Shown here piece after piece: positions 52,349-61,452 of a DNA stretch of 64,000 bases (the stretch's first letter is position 1; every line of letters starts with the position of its first letter). Origin of the DNA: Limnobaculum parvum (GTDB lineage Bacteria; Pseudomonadota; Gammaproteobacteria; Enterobacterales; Enterobacteriaceae). A program made the translations under genes and the position numbers. Location of the stretch: contig NZ_CP029185.2 in assembly GCF_003096015.2 (NCBI RefSeq), positions 2,018,001 to 2,082,000 on the forward strand, in the 5' to 3' direction. The notes beneath the pieces were generated by a model. The model did no database searches. It saw only the letters and a list, made by a program, of their open reading frames with translations, and was not told the origin of the DNA.

Positions 52349-53176
52349 CTACAACAACGGCATCAACGCCGGATCTTCAAAACGATATTCAAATCCTAAC
52401 TCACGACATATCTTTTGTCCGTTGATAACTCGTCCCAAAGTTGTGCGGTCCGTTGGCGTAAACTGCGGTAGTGCTATACCTAATTTTTCCGCCATCTGTG
52501 GATAATAATCCTGCTTACGTGGATGCAGTGGCGCACACAAATTATAGACATGCCCACCCTGTGGCTGTCTCAGCAAGAGCTGAATCGCAGCAACCGCATC
52601 TTCTTGGTGAACCAGATTTACGCCGCAATTTCCTTCTGGCAATTCTTGCTTACCGGAAAGGAAGCGCCCCGGATGGCGATCCGGCCCTACCAAACCCGCC
52701 AGACGCAGAATATCCACCTTGAGGTGAGGTAAATCATGTAGCCAGTTCTCTATACTTACCAGAGCACTACCAGAGACACGCTCAGGCTTCAGTGCTGATT
52801 CTTCGGTGATTTCCCCGTCCCCTGGCCCATAGACTGAAGTTGAGCTGATAAAGATAATACGGGTTATTTGCTTGCTCAGCGCACTATCCACCAAAAGCTG
52901 TACCGACTGACGGTAGATCTCCGCCCGTTCAGGCTCTCGACTGGCCGGTAACGTAATGATTAGCACATCACAGTTCAGCAGTTGCTCCCAATCTTCTGCG
53001 TCGCATTCAGGTGAAGGCGTCATCACTAAAGGATAAGCATCAACTCCCGACATCCGGGCCGCCTCAACCCCATCCAATGTGGTTTTACTGCCTGCGACAG
53101 TATATCCCTCTCCTGCCAGTGAAAGTGCCAGCGGCATTCCTAGCCAGCCTAAACCAATGATGGAAACCTTCTTCAT
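52349..53176 (-). CDS. yeeZ: YeeZ, NAD(P)-binding SDR-like protein
   Basis: A 275-residue extended short-chain dehydrogenase/epimerase-like protein, a close relative of E. coli YeeZ. The dinucleotide motif is MKKVSIIGLGWLGMPLALSLAG, and FISSTSVYGPGDGEITEES carries the SDR-like Ser/Tyr region. Its reaction is unknown. ATG 53176 is 9 nt after AGGT; another ATG two codons upstream is too close to it. It is divergent from the his operon, as in E. coli. Confidence 0.9.
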   Translation of the reverse strand: MKKVSIIGLGWLGMPLALSLAGEGYTVAGSKTTLDGVEAARMSGVDAYPLVMTPSPECDAEDWEQLLNCDVLIITLPASREPERAEIYRQSVQLLVDSALSKQITRIIFISSTSVYGPGDGEITEESALKPERVSGSALVSIENWLHDLPHLKVDILRLAGLVGPDRHPGRFLSGKQELPEGNCGVNLVHQEDAVAAIQLLLRQPQGGHVYNLCAPLHPRKQDYYPQMAEKLGIALPQFTPTDRTTLGRVINGQKICRELGFEYRFEDPALMPLL

Positions 53177-53351
53177 CTGCATTTTACCTGTAGATATATA
53201 TGACGCGGTTTATTGGAGTAATGGTATATAATATAAGCTAAAACCGAGGTCCATACCGGTTTAATTCGGTCATAGATCGGAATTTAGTAGATCTCGTTTC
53301 ACTTGGTTTTCTTACCTATCCTATATTCTGCATAATTATTTAAAAAAGTAG

Positions 53352-53380
53352 TTGCCATTTTGTTAAACTATGGGTAGGTT
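53352..53380 (+). promoter_or_regulatory. his operon promoter (-35 TTGCCA, -10 TAGGTT)
   Basis: TTGCCA and TAGGTT are separated by exactly 17 bp, about 49 nt upstream of hisL. The -10 hexamer TAGGTT is, to my recollection, the same as that of the Salmonella/E. coli his promoter, which is stringently (ppGpp) controlled. Confidence 0.65.
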
Positions 53381-53428
53381 ACTTGTTAGCGACACCAATA
53401 AATTATCTGATTCAAGGCGCAAAATATT

Positions 53429-53476
53429 ATGAATAACGTTCTGTTTAGCCATCATCATCACCATCATCCTGATTAG
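53429..53476 (+). CDS. hisL: his operon leader peptide HisL
   Basis: A 15-residue leader, MNNVLFSHHHHHHPD, with six consecutive His codons; the E. coli leader has seven in a 16-residue peptide. Ribosome stalling at these codons when His-tRNA is scarce lets the antiterminator form. The attenuator hairpin follows 64 nt later. It is too short for routine gene calling, but the His run, position and the PD-stop end make it certain. Confidence 0.96.
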   Translation: MNNVLFSHHHHHHPD

Positions 53477-53540
53477 TCTTCAGACGCTTGGTGCTGGAAG
53501 ACGATCAACGGATCTTCCAGTGGCGAATAGAATGTTAGAG

Positions 53541-53575
53541 AAAGCCCTCGGAAGAATCCTTCCGAGGGCTTTTTT
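53541..53575 (+). terminator. his attenuator terminator
   Basis: A 14-bp GC-rich stem (aaagccctcggaag with cttccgagggcttt), 4-nt loop and T-run, 48 nt before hisG. Upstream of it, the segment around 53481-53520 (cagacgcttggtgctgg, gatcttccag) can form the competing leader hairpins. Confidence 0.92.
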
Positions 53576-53623
53576 AATGCTCACGATTTAACAAGAATTT
53601 ATTAGAGAAAGAAGAGGATCACC

Positions 53624-54523
53624 ATGTTAGATAAAAGCCGTTTACGAATAGCTATGCAGAAATCAGGTCGTTTAAGTGATGAATCTCAGAAACTGTTCGC
53701 CAGCTGTGGTATCAAAATAAACCTCCAACAACAGCGCCTGATCGCTTTCGCAGAAAACATGCCCATCGATATTCTTCGCGTACGTGATGACGATATTCCT
53801 GGTTTGGTTATGGACGGTGTGGTAGACCTCGGTATTATCGGTGAAAACGTACTGGAAGAAGAACTGTTAAGCCGCCGTGCTCAGGGAGAAGATCCTCGCT
53901 ATACTACCCTACGCCGCCTTGATTTTGGTGGATGCCGCCTCTCTATCGCCATGCCGCTAGATGCTGAATATACCGGTCCACAATGTTTACAAAATAGCCG
54001 TATCGCGACCTCTTATCCTCACCTGTTAAAACGCTATCTGGACGAACAAAAAGTTCGTTTTAAATCCTGTCTGTTAAACGGTTCCGTAGAAGTTGCCCCC
54101 CGAGCAGGCTTAGCCGATGCCATCTGCGATTTAGTCTCTACCGGAGCAACACTGGAAGCAAACGGCCTGCGCGAAGTGGAAGTTATCTATCGTTCTAAAG
54201 CAATGCTGATCCAGCGTGATGGTGAAATATCCGACGATAAACAAGAACTGATCAATAAGCTGCTAACCCGAATGCAAGGGGTGATTCAAGCCAGAGAATC
54301 CAAATACATCATGCTGCACGCCCCTAATGACCGTTTGGAAGAGATTGTAGCCCTGCTACCTGGAGCCGAACGCCCAACCATTCTGCCGCTTGCCGGTGAT
54401 AAAAACCGCGTGGCAATGCACATGGTAAGTAGCGAGACGCTGTTCTGGGAAACCATGGAAAGTCTGAAAAAACTCGGTGCCAGCTCAATTCTGGTGTTAC
54501 CAATCGAAAAAATGATGGAGTAA
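53624..54523 (+). CDS. hisG: ATP phosphoribosyltransferase
   Basis: A 299-residue long-form HisG, first enzyme of histidine synthesis (ATP plus PRPP to phosphoribosyl-ATP) and feedback-inhibited by His. Catalytic domains carry RLRIAMQKSGRLSD and the PRPP-binding DLVSTGATLEANGL near residue 170. The C-terminal regulatory ACT-like domain is present. AGAGGA precedes ATG 53624. hisD follows after 5 nt. Confidence 0.97.
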   Translation: MLDKSRLRIAMQKSGRLSDESQKLFASCGIKINLQQQRLIAFAENMPIDILRVRDDDIPGLVMDGVVDLGIIGENVLEEELLSRRAQGEDPRYTTLRRLDFGGCRLSIAMPLDAEYTGPQCLQNSRIATSYPHLLKRYLDEQKVRFKSCLLNGSVEVAPRAGLADAICDLVSTGATLEANGLREVEVIYRSKAMLIQRDGEISDDKQELINKLLTRMQGVIQARESKYIMLHAPNDRLEEIVALLPGAERPTILPLAGDKNRVAMHMVSSETLFWETMESLKKLGASSILVLPIEKMME

Positions 54524-54528
54524 CCGCC

Positions 54529-55833
54529 ATGCAACTGACCTACTGGGAACAATGCAATAAGCAACAGCAACAGGAACTCCTTTCCCGCCCGGCGGTAAAT
54601 GCTTCTGACCGTATTAGCGCCGCCGTCAGCGAAATCATCGAACAGGTGAAAGCTGGCGGTGACCGAGCACTTATCCTGCTCAATGCCAGATTTGATAAAG
54701 TGCAAACCGCCAGCCTACGTATCACCGAGCAGGAAATCAACGCCGCTTCTGAACGTCTGGGAGATGAAATCAAACAGGCGATGGCCATTGCCGCGCGCAA
54801 TATTGAAACCTTCCACAGGGCACAAATATTGCCGACAGTGGATATCGAAACTCAGCCTGGTGTACGTTGCCAACAGGTTACCCGCCCGATTAAATCCGTC
54901 GGACTGTATATTCCGGGCGGCACGGCACCACTTCCTTCAACGGTATTGATGTTAGGCATTCCTTCTCGCTTGGCGGGTTGCAAAGAAGTCGTACTTTGTT
55001 CCCCTCCCCCCATTGCCGATGAAATTCTTTATGCGGCAAAGCTATGCGGTATTCAAAACGTTTTTCAACTGGGCGGTGCTCAGGCGATTGCCGCCATGGC
55101 ATTTGGCAGCGAAACCGTACCTAAAGTGGATAAAATATTCGGGCCAGGTAACGCCTATGTAACCGAAGCCAAACGTCAGGTGAGTCAGATCATTGGTGGT
55201 GCCGCCATCGATATGCCAGCCGGTCCTTCTGAAGTTCTGGTGATTGCTGACAGTGGTTCTACCCCTGCTTTTATTGCTTCCGATTTGCTGTCACAGGCAG
55301 AACACGGGCCAGACTCCCAAGTCATTTTACTCACCCCAGACAGCGACATTGCTCAAGCAGTCTCTGAAGAACTAGAGAAACAATTAATCACATTGTCACG
55401 GCAAGATATTGCCCGTCAGGCATTGGCGGAAAGCCGCTTAATTGTGACAAAAGATCTGGATCAGTGTCTTGATATCAGTAACCAGTATGGACCTGAGCAC
55501 CTGATCATTCAGACTCGCGATCCTGAAGCACTGGTGGAGAGAATTACCAATGCCGGCTCCGTATTCCTAGGCGACTGGTCGCCGGAATCCGCTGGAGATT
55601 ATGCTTCCGGAACTAACCATGTATTGCCGACCTATGGTTACACAGCAACCAGTTCCAGTTTAGGTTTAGCTGATTTTCAAAAGCGTATGACGGTGCAGCA
55701 ATTAACACAGCAGGGTTTTATGGCGCTAGCACCTACGATTGAAACGCTGGCACAGGCAGAGCAGTTGACCGCCCACAAACAGGCGGTCTCTTTACGCGTC
55801 GCCAAACTAAAACAACTGAATCCAGAGGCGTAA
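54529..55833 (+). CDS. hisD: Histidinol dehydrogenase
   Basis: A 434-residue zinc enzyme that oxidises L-histidinol to L-histidine in two NAD-dependent steps. IKSVGLYIPGGTAPLPSTV, the FGPGNAYVTEAKRQV and the signature IDMPAGPSEVLVIADSGS are present, with zinc and catalytic residues in LLSQAEHGPDSQ and NQYGPEHLI. The stop codon abuts the hisC start. Confidence 0.97.
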   Translation: MQLTYWEQCNKQQQQELLSRPAVNASDRISAAVSEIIEQVKAGGDRALILLNARFDKVQTASLRITEQEINAASERLGDEIKQAMAIAARNIETFHRAQILPTVDIETQPGVRCQQVTRPIKSVGLYIPGGTAPLPSTVLMLGIPSRLAGCKEVVLCSPPPIADEILYAAKLCGIQNVFQLGGAQAIAAMAFGSETVPKVDKIFGPGNAYVTEAKRQVSQIIGGAAIDMPAGPSEVLVIADSGSTPAFIASDLLSQAEHGPDSQVILLTPDSDIAQAVSEELEKQLITLSRQDIARQALAESRLIVTKDLDQCLDISNQYGPEHLIIQTRDPEALVERITNAGSVFLGDWSPESAGDYASGTNHVLPTYGYTATSSSLGLADFQKRMTVQQLTQQGFMALAPTIETLAQAEQLTAHKQAVSLRVAKLKQLNPEA

Positions 55834-56889
55834 ATGAGTATTGAACAATTAGCCCGCGATAATGTAAGAAAATTAACGCCTTACCAATCGGCCCGCCGTA
55901 TTGGCGGTAACGGTGACGTTTGGCTGAATGCCAATGAGTATCCGGAAGCCACCCATTATCAACTCACACAGCAAAACCTGAACCGCTATCCAGAATGCCA
56001 ACCGGTTCAGGTGGTTCAACGCTATGCTACTTATGCTGGCGTAAAACCAGAACAAGTCATCGTTAGCCGTGGTGCTGATGAAGGGATTGAATTACTGATG
56101 CGAGCATTCTGTGAACCGGGCAAAGATGCCGTGCTCTACTGCCCACCAACTTATGGCATGTATAGCGTGAGCGCAGAAACCCTCGGTGTTGAACGCCGTA
56201 CCGTTGCCAGCAAAGCTGACTGGCAGTTGGATTTACCCGCCATTGCCGCTACGCTCGAAGGCGTAAAGCTGGTGTACGTTTGCAGCCCAAACAATCCAAC
56301 CGGTAACCTGATCAATCCGGATGATATTCGTGAACTTCTGGCAATGACTGCCGAGCGAGCATTGGTCGTGGTGGATGAAGCCTATATTGAGTTTTGTCCT
56401 GAGGCCAGCGTGGTAAGTTGGCTTCGCCAGTATCCTAATCTGGTGGTGCTACGCACCCTGTCTAAAGCCTTTGCGCTAGCCGGTTTGCGCTGCGGCTTTA
56501 CCCTCGCCAGCGAAGAGATTATCAATCTGCTGCTAAAAGTGATTGCCCCTTATCCATTATCCACACCGGTAGCAGACATCGCCGCACAGGCACTGAGTGA
56601 AACCGGTATTTCCACCATGCGTAAGCGCGTGGCGGAACTCAACGCCCGCCGCAGTCAATTGGCACTAACGCTAGCGAAATGCGCCTGCGTAACTCAAGTT
56701 TATCCTAGTGAAACCAACTATCTGCTCTTTAACCTGACGGATTCAGACAAGGCATTTAAAGCACTTTGGGATAAAGGAATTATACTCAGAGACCAAAACA
56801 AACAGCCCGGACTGAAAGGATGCCTACGCATCTCTATTGGTACCCAGCGTGAATGCGATGCCGTCACCGACGCGTTGAAAAACTTTTAA
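55834..56889 (+). CDS. hisC: Histidinol-phosphate aminotransferase
   Basis: A 351-residue PLP aminotransferase converting imidazole-acetol phosphate to histidinol phosphate. The PLP lysine is in RTLSKAFALAGLRCGF near residue 213; CSPNNPTGN and VVDEAYIEF are conserved substrate/cofactor segments. It starts immediately after the hisD stop, implying translational coupling. Confidence 0.96.
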   Translation: MSIEQLARDNVRKLTPYQSARRIGGNGDVWLNANEYPEATHYQLTQQNLNRYPECQPVQVVQRYATYAGVKPEQVIVSRGADEGIELLMRAFCEPGKDAVLYCPPTYGMYSVSAETLGVERRTVASKADWQLDLPAIAATLEGVKLVYVCSPNNPTGNLINPDDIRELLAMTAERALVVVDEAYIEFCPEASVVSWLRQYPNLVVLRTLSKAFALAGLRCGFTLASEEIINLLLKVIAPYPLSTPVADIAAQALSETGISTMRKRVAELNARRSQLALTLAKCACVTQVYPSETNYLLFNLTDSDKAFKALWDKGIILRDQNKQPGLKGCLRISIGTQRECDAVTDALKNF

Positions 56890-56903
56890 GGAAAACAGCC
56901 GCC

Positions 56904-57971
56904 ATGAGCCAAAAATATCTGTTTATTGACCGCGACGGTACTATCATCGCTGAACCACCTGAAGATTTTCAAGTAGATAGGTTAGATAAACTGGCACTAG
57001 AGCCACAGGTCATCTCCGCCCTACTGAAGTTGCAGAATGCGGGTTATGAACTGGTGATGATCACCAATCAAGATGGACTGGGAACCAGCCGTTTTCCGCA
57101 AGAAGATTTCGATCCGCCACATAACCTGATGATGCAGATCCTCACCTCTCAAGGTATCTGCTTTAAAGAAACCCTCATCTGCCCACACATGCCCGCAGAC
57201 AAGTGCGACTGCCGCAAACCTAAAACTAAAATGGTCGCGGCCTATATGCATAAAGCGGTGATGGATTATGACAACTCTTGGGTCATTGGCGATCGGGAAA
57301 CCGACATTCAGTTGGCTAAAAATATGGGCATTCAAGGTATTCGTTACCAACGCGATACCTTGGGTTGGAACCAGATCGTTGAACAGCTAACCCAGTCAGA
57401 CCGCCACGCTCATGTTATTCGTACCACTAAAGAAACCGCCATTGATGTAGAGGTGTGGCTGGACCGCGAAGGCGGCAGCAAAATTCATACCGGCATTGGT
57501 TTCTTTGACCATATGCTGGACCAGATTGTTACCCACGGCGGTTTTCGCATGAATATCAATGTGAAAGGCGATCTGTTTATTGACGATCACCACACTATTG
57601 AAGATACCGGTCTGGCTCTGGGTGAAGCACTTAAAAAGGCGCTGGGTAATAAACGCGGTATTGACCGCTTCGGTTTTACACTGCCAATGGATGAGTGCCT
57701 GGCGCGCTGTGCACTGGATATTTCCGGTCGCCCTTTTCTTGAGTACAAAGCCGAATTTACCCATCAACGCGTGGGCGACATGAGCACGGAGATGGTGGAA
57801 CACTTTTTCCACTCACTCGCTTATTCCATGGCGGTCACGTTACATCTCAAAACCAAAGGTAAAAACGATCACCACCGAGTAGAAAGCCTGTTTAAAGTCT
57901 TTGGTCGTACCCTGCGTCAAGCAATCCGCGTGGAGGGTAATACCCTGCCCAGTTCAAAAGGAGTGCTTTAA
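56904..57971 (+). CDS. hisB: Bifunctional histidinol-phosphatase / imidazoleglycerol-phosphate dehydratase
   Basis: A 355-residue fusion. The N-terminal HAD phosphatase (FIDRDGTIIAEP near residue 7, zinc site CPHMPADKCDCRKP) removes phosphate from histidinol phosphate. The C-terminal dehydratase (from about 167: HTGIGFFDHMLDQI, DDHHTIEDTGLALGEAL, DHHRVESLFKVFGR) acts earlier in the pathway. The fused form is typical of enterobacteria. ATG 56904 follows AAGGAAAA; the open frame upstream overlaps hisC. The stop overlaps hisH by one base. Confidence 0.96.
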   Translation: MSQKYLFIDRDGTIIAEPPEDFQVDRLDKLALEPQVISALLKLQNAGYELVMITNQDGLGTSRFPQEDFDPPHNLMMQILTSQGICFKETLICPHMPADKCDCRKPKTKMVAAYMHKAVMDYDNSWVIGDRETDIQLAKNMGIQGIRYQRDTLGWNQIVEQLTQSDRHAHVIRTTKETAIDVEVWLDREGGSKIHTGIGFFDHMLDQIVTHGGFRMNINVKGDLFIDDHHTIEDTGLALGEALKKALGNKRGIDRFGFTLPMDECLARCALDISGRPFLEYKAEFTHQRVGDMSTEMVEHFFHSLAYSMAVTLHLKTKGKNDHHRVESLFKVFGRTLRQAIRVEGNTLPSSKGVL

Positions 57972-58558
57972 TGGAAGTGGTGATTTTAGATACCGGTTGT
58001 GCCAATTTGGCCTCCGTGGCTTATGCCGTTAAGCGTCTGGGTTATGACCCCGTGGTGAGCCGCGATCCTGATATTGTATTGCGCTCGGATAAACTATTTC
58101 TTCCCGGTGTCGGTTCCGCCTCAGCGGCCATGAAGATACTTAATGAGCGTAAGTTAATCCCATTAATCAAAGCCTGTACTCAACCGGTTTTGGGAATTTG
58201 CCTCGGTATGCAGCTTCTGGCTAAAAACAGTGAAGAAGGCTCAATAGATACGCTGGGCATTATTGACGCGCCGATCAAGCAGATGAAAGCGCACGACCTG
58301 CCGCTCCCTCACATGGGATGGAATAATGTTAGCCCACTGGCAGGCCATCATCTGTTTCGCGGCATCGAGGATGGCGCTTACTTCTATTTCGTACATGGAT
58401 ACGCTATGCCCGTATGTTCAGCGACTATCGCGCACACTACCTACGGCGAACCCTTTACCGCCGCGGTACAGCAAGACAACTTCTTCGGTGTACAGTTTCA
58501 TCCAGAACGTTCTGGTCAGGCTGGCGCACAACTGCTGAAAAACTTTCTGGAGATGTAA
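57971..58558 (+). CDS. hisH: Imidazole glycerol phosphate synthase, glutamine amidotransferase subunit
   Basis: A 195-residue class I glutamine amidotransferase that supplies ammonia to HisF. The catalytic Cys is in PVLGICLGMQLL near residue 77; His and Glu are in GVQFHPERSGQ near 178. Start overlaps hisB (TAATG). hisA follows after 5 nt. Confidence 0.96.
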   Translation: MEVVILDTGCANLASVAYAVKRLGYDPVVSRDPDIVLRSDKLFLPGVGSASAAMKILNERKLIPLIKACTQPVLGICLGMQLLAKNSEEGSIDTLGIIDAPIKQMKAHDLPLPHMGWNNVSPLAGHHLFRGIEDGAYFYFVHGYAMPVCSATIAHTTYGEPFTAAVQQDNFFGVQFHPERSGQAGAQLLKNFLEM

Positions 58559-58563
58559 CAGCG

Positions 58564-59301
58564 ATGATTATTCCCGCATTAGACCTGATTGACGGCAGCG
58601 TCGTACGCCTGCATCAGGGGGACTATGGACAACAGCGCGACTACGGCAACGAACCGCTGCCGCGTTTACAGCAATATCAGCAACAAGGTGCTCAGGTGTT
58701 GCATCTGGTTGATCTAACCGGTGCGAAAGATCCAAAAGCGCGTCAGCTACCTTTATTGCGTAAACTGTTAGCAGGCGTCTCCGTTCCGGTTCAGATTGGC
58801 GGCGGTATTCGCACAGAACAAGACGTCACCGATTTAATCAATGCCGGTGCCAGCCGAGTCGTCATCGGCTCCACCGCCGTGCGCCAGCCAGAAACGGTAG
58901 AACAATGGTTTACGCGGTTTGGTGCCGATGCGTTGGTGCTGGCACTCGATGTACGAATTGATGATAACGGTAATAAAAATGTTGCCATTAGCGGCTGGCA
59001 GGAAAACTCCAGCCAAACGCTGGAACAGGTGGTGGAGCGCTATCTGCCTTATGGCTTAAAGCACGTACTCTGTACCGATATTTCTCGTGACGGCACGTTG
59101 TCAGGTTCCAATGTCAACTTGTATTGTGAAATTAGCCAGCGTTATCCAGACATTGCATTTCAGGCATCCGGCGGTATTGGCAGCCTAAATGATATTGCGG
59201 CCTTACGTACCAGCGGAGTAAAAGGTGTCATTGTAGGCCGCGCCCTGCTGGACGGTAAATTTAACGTAGAGGAGGCCATTTCATGTTGGCAAAACGGATA
59301 A
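58564..59301 (+). CDS. hisA: ProFAR isomerase
   Basis: A 245-residue beta/alpha-barrel isomerase of the fourth pathway step. MIIPALDLIDGSVVRLHQGDYG holds the catalytic Asp near residue 7; the second Asp is in CTDISRDGTLSGSN near 175; QIGGGIRT binds phosphate. The start ATG 58564 is set by the family N-terminus; the open frame runs 50 codons into hisH. The end overlaps hisF by 19 nt. Confidence 0.96.
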   Translation: MIIPALDLIDGSVVRLHQGDYGQQRDYGNEPLPRLQQYQQQGAQVLHLVDLTGAKDPKARQLPLLRKLLAGVSVPVQIGGGIRTEQDVTDLINAGASRVVIGSTAVRQPETVEQWFTRFGADALVLALDVRIDDNGNKNVAISGWQENSSQTLEQVVERYLPYGLKHVLCTDISRDGTLSGSNVNLYCEISQRYPDIAFQASGGIGSLNDIAALRTSGVKGVIVGRALLDGKFNVEEAISCWQNG

Positions 59302-60059
59302 TACCCTGTCTGGACGTTCGTGATGGTCAGGTGGTTAAAGGGGTACAGTTTCGCAACCATGAGATTATTGGTGACATTGTGCCACTGGCTAAACGCTATG
59401 CTGAAGAAGGTGCAGACGAGCTGGTGTTCTATGATATTACCGCCTCTTCCGATGGTCGCGTCGTAGACAAAAGCTGGGTTTCGAAAGTCGCAGAAGTGAT
59501 CGATATCCCCTTCTGTGTTGCCGGAGGCATTAAAAGTATTGAGGATGCAGGTCAAATCCTGTCGTTTGGCGCGGACAAGATCTCCATTAACTCGCCAGCA
59601 TTAGCGAATCCATCCTTGATCTCTCAACTCGCGGATCGCTTTGGCGTACAGTGCATCGTGGTAGGTATTGATACTTGGTATAACGCCGAGCAGGAAAGCT
59701 ATCAGGTTTATCAATTTACCGGCGATGAAACCCGCACCAAAGCTACCGCCTGGAACACGCTGGATTGGGTACAGGAAGTACAAAAGCGCGGAGCCGGTGA
59801 AATTGTGCTAAATATGATGAATCAGGACGGTGTTCGTAACGGCTATGATCTAAAACAGCTGAAACTGGTACGTCACGTCTGTAAGGTTCCGCTTATCGCC
59901 TCTGGCGGAGCGGGAACAATGGAGCATTTCCTTGATGCCTTTAACGTCGCCAACGTTGATGGCGCTTTAGCCGCATCCGTGTTCCATAAGCAAATTATTA
60001 ATATCGGCGATTTAAAACGTTATCTTGCCGATAACCAAGTGGAGATCAGAACATGTTAA
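59283..60059 (+). CDS. hisF: Imidazole glycerol phosphate synthase, cyclase subunit
   Basis: A 258-residue barrel that, with HisH, makes imidazole glycerol phosphate and AICAR. MLAKRIIPCLDVRDGQVVKG has the catalytic Asp near residue 11, and NMMNQDGVRNGYDL the second near 178-183; phosphate loops are CVAGGIKS and ASGGAGTMEH. GAGGAG precedes it inside hisA. It overlaps hisI by 7 nt. Confidence 0.96.
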   Translation: MLAKRIIPCLDVRDGQVVKGVQFRNHEIIGDIVPLAKRYAEEGADELVFYDITASSDGRVVDKSWVSKVAEVIDIPFCVAGGIKSIEDAGQILSFGADKISINSPALANPSLISQLADRFGVQCIVVGIDTWYNAEQESYQVYQFTGDETRTKATAWNTLDWVQEVQKRGAGEIVLNMMNQDGVRNGYDLKQLKLVRHVCKVPLIASGGAGTMEHFLDAFNVANVDGALAASVFHKQIINIGDLKRYLADNQVEIRTC

Positions 60060-60664
60060 CGCAACAGCAACACAACCAGTTGGATTGGGAAAAAGTCGAC
60101 GGCATGCTGCCAGCGATTGTCCAGCATGCGGTTTCCGGTGAAGTTCTGATGTTAGGTTATATGAATCTGGAAGCCTTACATGCCACCGAACAGAGCGGTA
60201 AAGTCACATTTTTCTCCCGCACTAAACAACGCTTATGGACTAAAGGAGAAAGCTCCGGCAACTTCCTAGATGTTGTTAGCATAACGCCAGACTGTGATAA
60301 CGATAGCCTGCTGATTCTAGCGAGTCCGGTTGGCCCCACCTGCCATAACGGTACCCGCAGTTGTTTTGCTCCCGCAGAAACCGAGTGGACATTTCTATAT
60401 CAGTTAGAACAGTTGCTGGCTTCCCGTAAACACGCTGACCCAGCGACCTCATATACCGCCAAACTGTATGCCAGTGGAACTAAACGCATTGCTCAGAAAG
60501 TAGGTGAAGAAGGCGTTGAAACGGCCCTCGCAGCAACGGTCAACGACCGTGAAGAATTGACCAATGAAGCGTCCGATTTGATTTATCACTTGCTGGTTCT
60601 GCTGCAGGATCAGGATTTGAATTTGAGTTCAGTTATTAACCGGCTGCGGGAAAGACATAAGTAG
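60053..60664 (+). CDS. hisI: Bifunctional phosphoribosyl-AMP cyclohydrolase / phosphoribosyl-ATP pyrophosphatase
   Basis: A 203-residue HisI-HisE fusion carrying the second and third steps of the pathway. The N-terminal cyclohydrolase shows VLMLGYMNLEAL, TFFSRTKQRLWTKGE and zinc cysteines in DCDNDSLL and GPTCHNGTRSCF. The C-terminal pyrophosphatase (from about 115) has the GEEGVETALAA and EASDLIYHLLVLL helices. Last gene of the his operon. A short GGCCAG/CTGGCC hairpin 10 nt downstream may help end the transcript. Confidence 0.96.
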   Translation: MLTQQQHNQLDWEKVDGMLPAIVQHAVSGEVLMLGYMNLEALHATEQSGKVTFFSRTKQRLWTKGESSGNFLDVVSITPDCDNDSLLILASPVGPTCHNGTRSCFAPAETEWTFLYQLEQLLASRKHADPATSYTAKLYASGTKRIAQKVGEEGVETALAATVNDREELTNEASDLIYHLLVLLQDQDLNLSSVINRLRERHK

Positions 60665-61452
60665 TCCATCGTCTGGCCAGAAAGGATGCTGGCCGGATAT
60701 TGCTTTTCTCTTCAATCAGTTATTCAGTATCTAGAAGATTATCTATCCTTTCCTTTTATCCTCATCGCCAGAAAAATTTATATTTTTCATCACCTAATTT
60801 TTACACGCGAAAAGACGTTTTAAATGTAGCCGCAACGACAAGATGACTAATACAGGCGACATAAAACAATTCCCTTTATATTTATATGGATAGATGGATT
60901 TAAAAATCCAAATAATGTGACAACTATATATCTGAAATAATTCCGTGATTGTAAAAACATACTTTCAGCAATCTTACGTTTCAATATAATCATCTAATCC
61001 AAATGTAATATGATGTAAAAATAAATTAATATCATTATAAAACAACAGATAATGAACAACACCCCCCGCCTTTGCTTTTAACAAAAAACTCAAAAAAAAT
61101 ACATTACCAATTGATTTTAAAGAATATTTAAAATATTAAATTTAATTAATTAAAAAACACACCATCAAAAAATAGAATCTACATGATTTATAAGAAAAAA
61201 TAGATAACCCAAGTAAAACAAAAAAAATCAGTTGCTATAAGTTTTTATTTAAAATAGATTAAGTTCGCCAACTAGTTCTAAAGTTGCAAAGGGAAGATTT
61301 TTTAATCTTTATGGATGAAAACAATCTGGATATGAAACTTATTAGATTAATCGAAATACCTGTTATTAGGTAGTTTTGAGATTTGATTAGCTAAAAAGCA
61401 ATCCGTAGGTATTTAACCAGATTGGTAAAAAAGTTTAGTTCTCAGGGGTTAC
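60665..61452. other. AT-rich region between the his operon and the autotransporter gene
   Basis: These 788 bp have no credible gene. The last part, from about 60900, is very AT-rich, and presumably holds the autotransporter promoter. Composition changes sharply from the his operon. Confidence 0.5.

Noticed and set aside
53448..53465. Run of CAT/CAC triplets looking like a microsatellite
   Set aside because: It is the His codon run of the hisL leader peptide.
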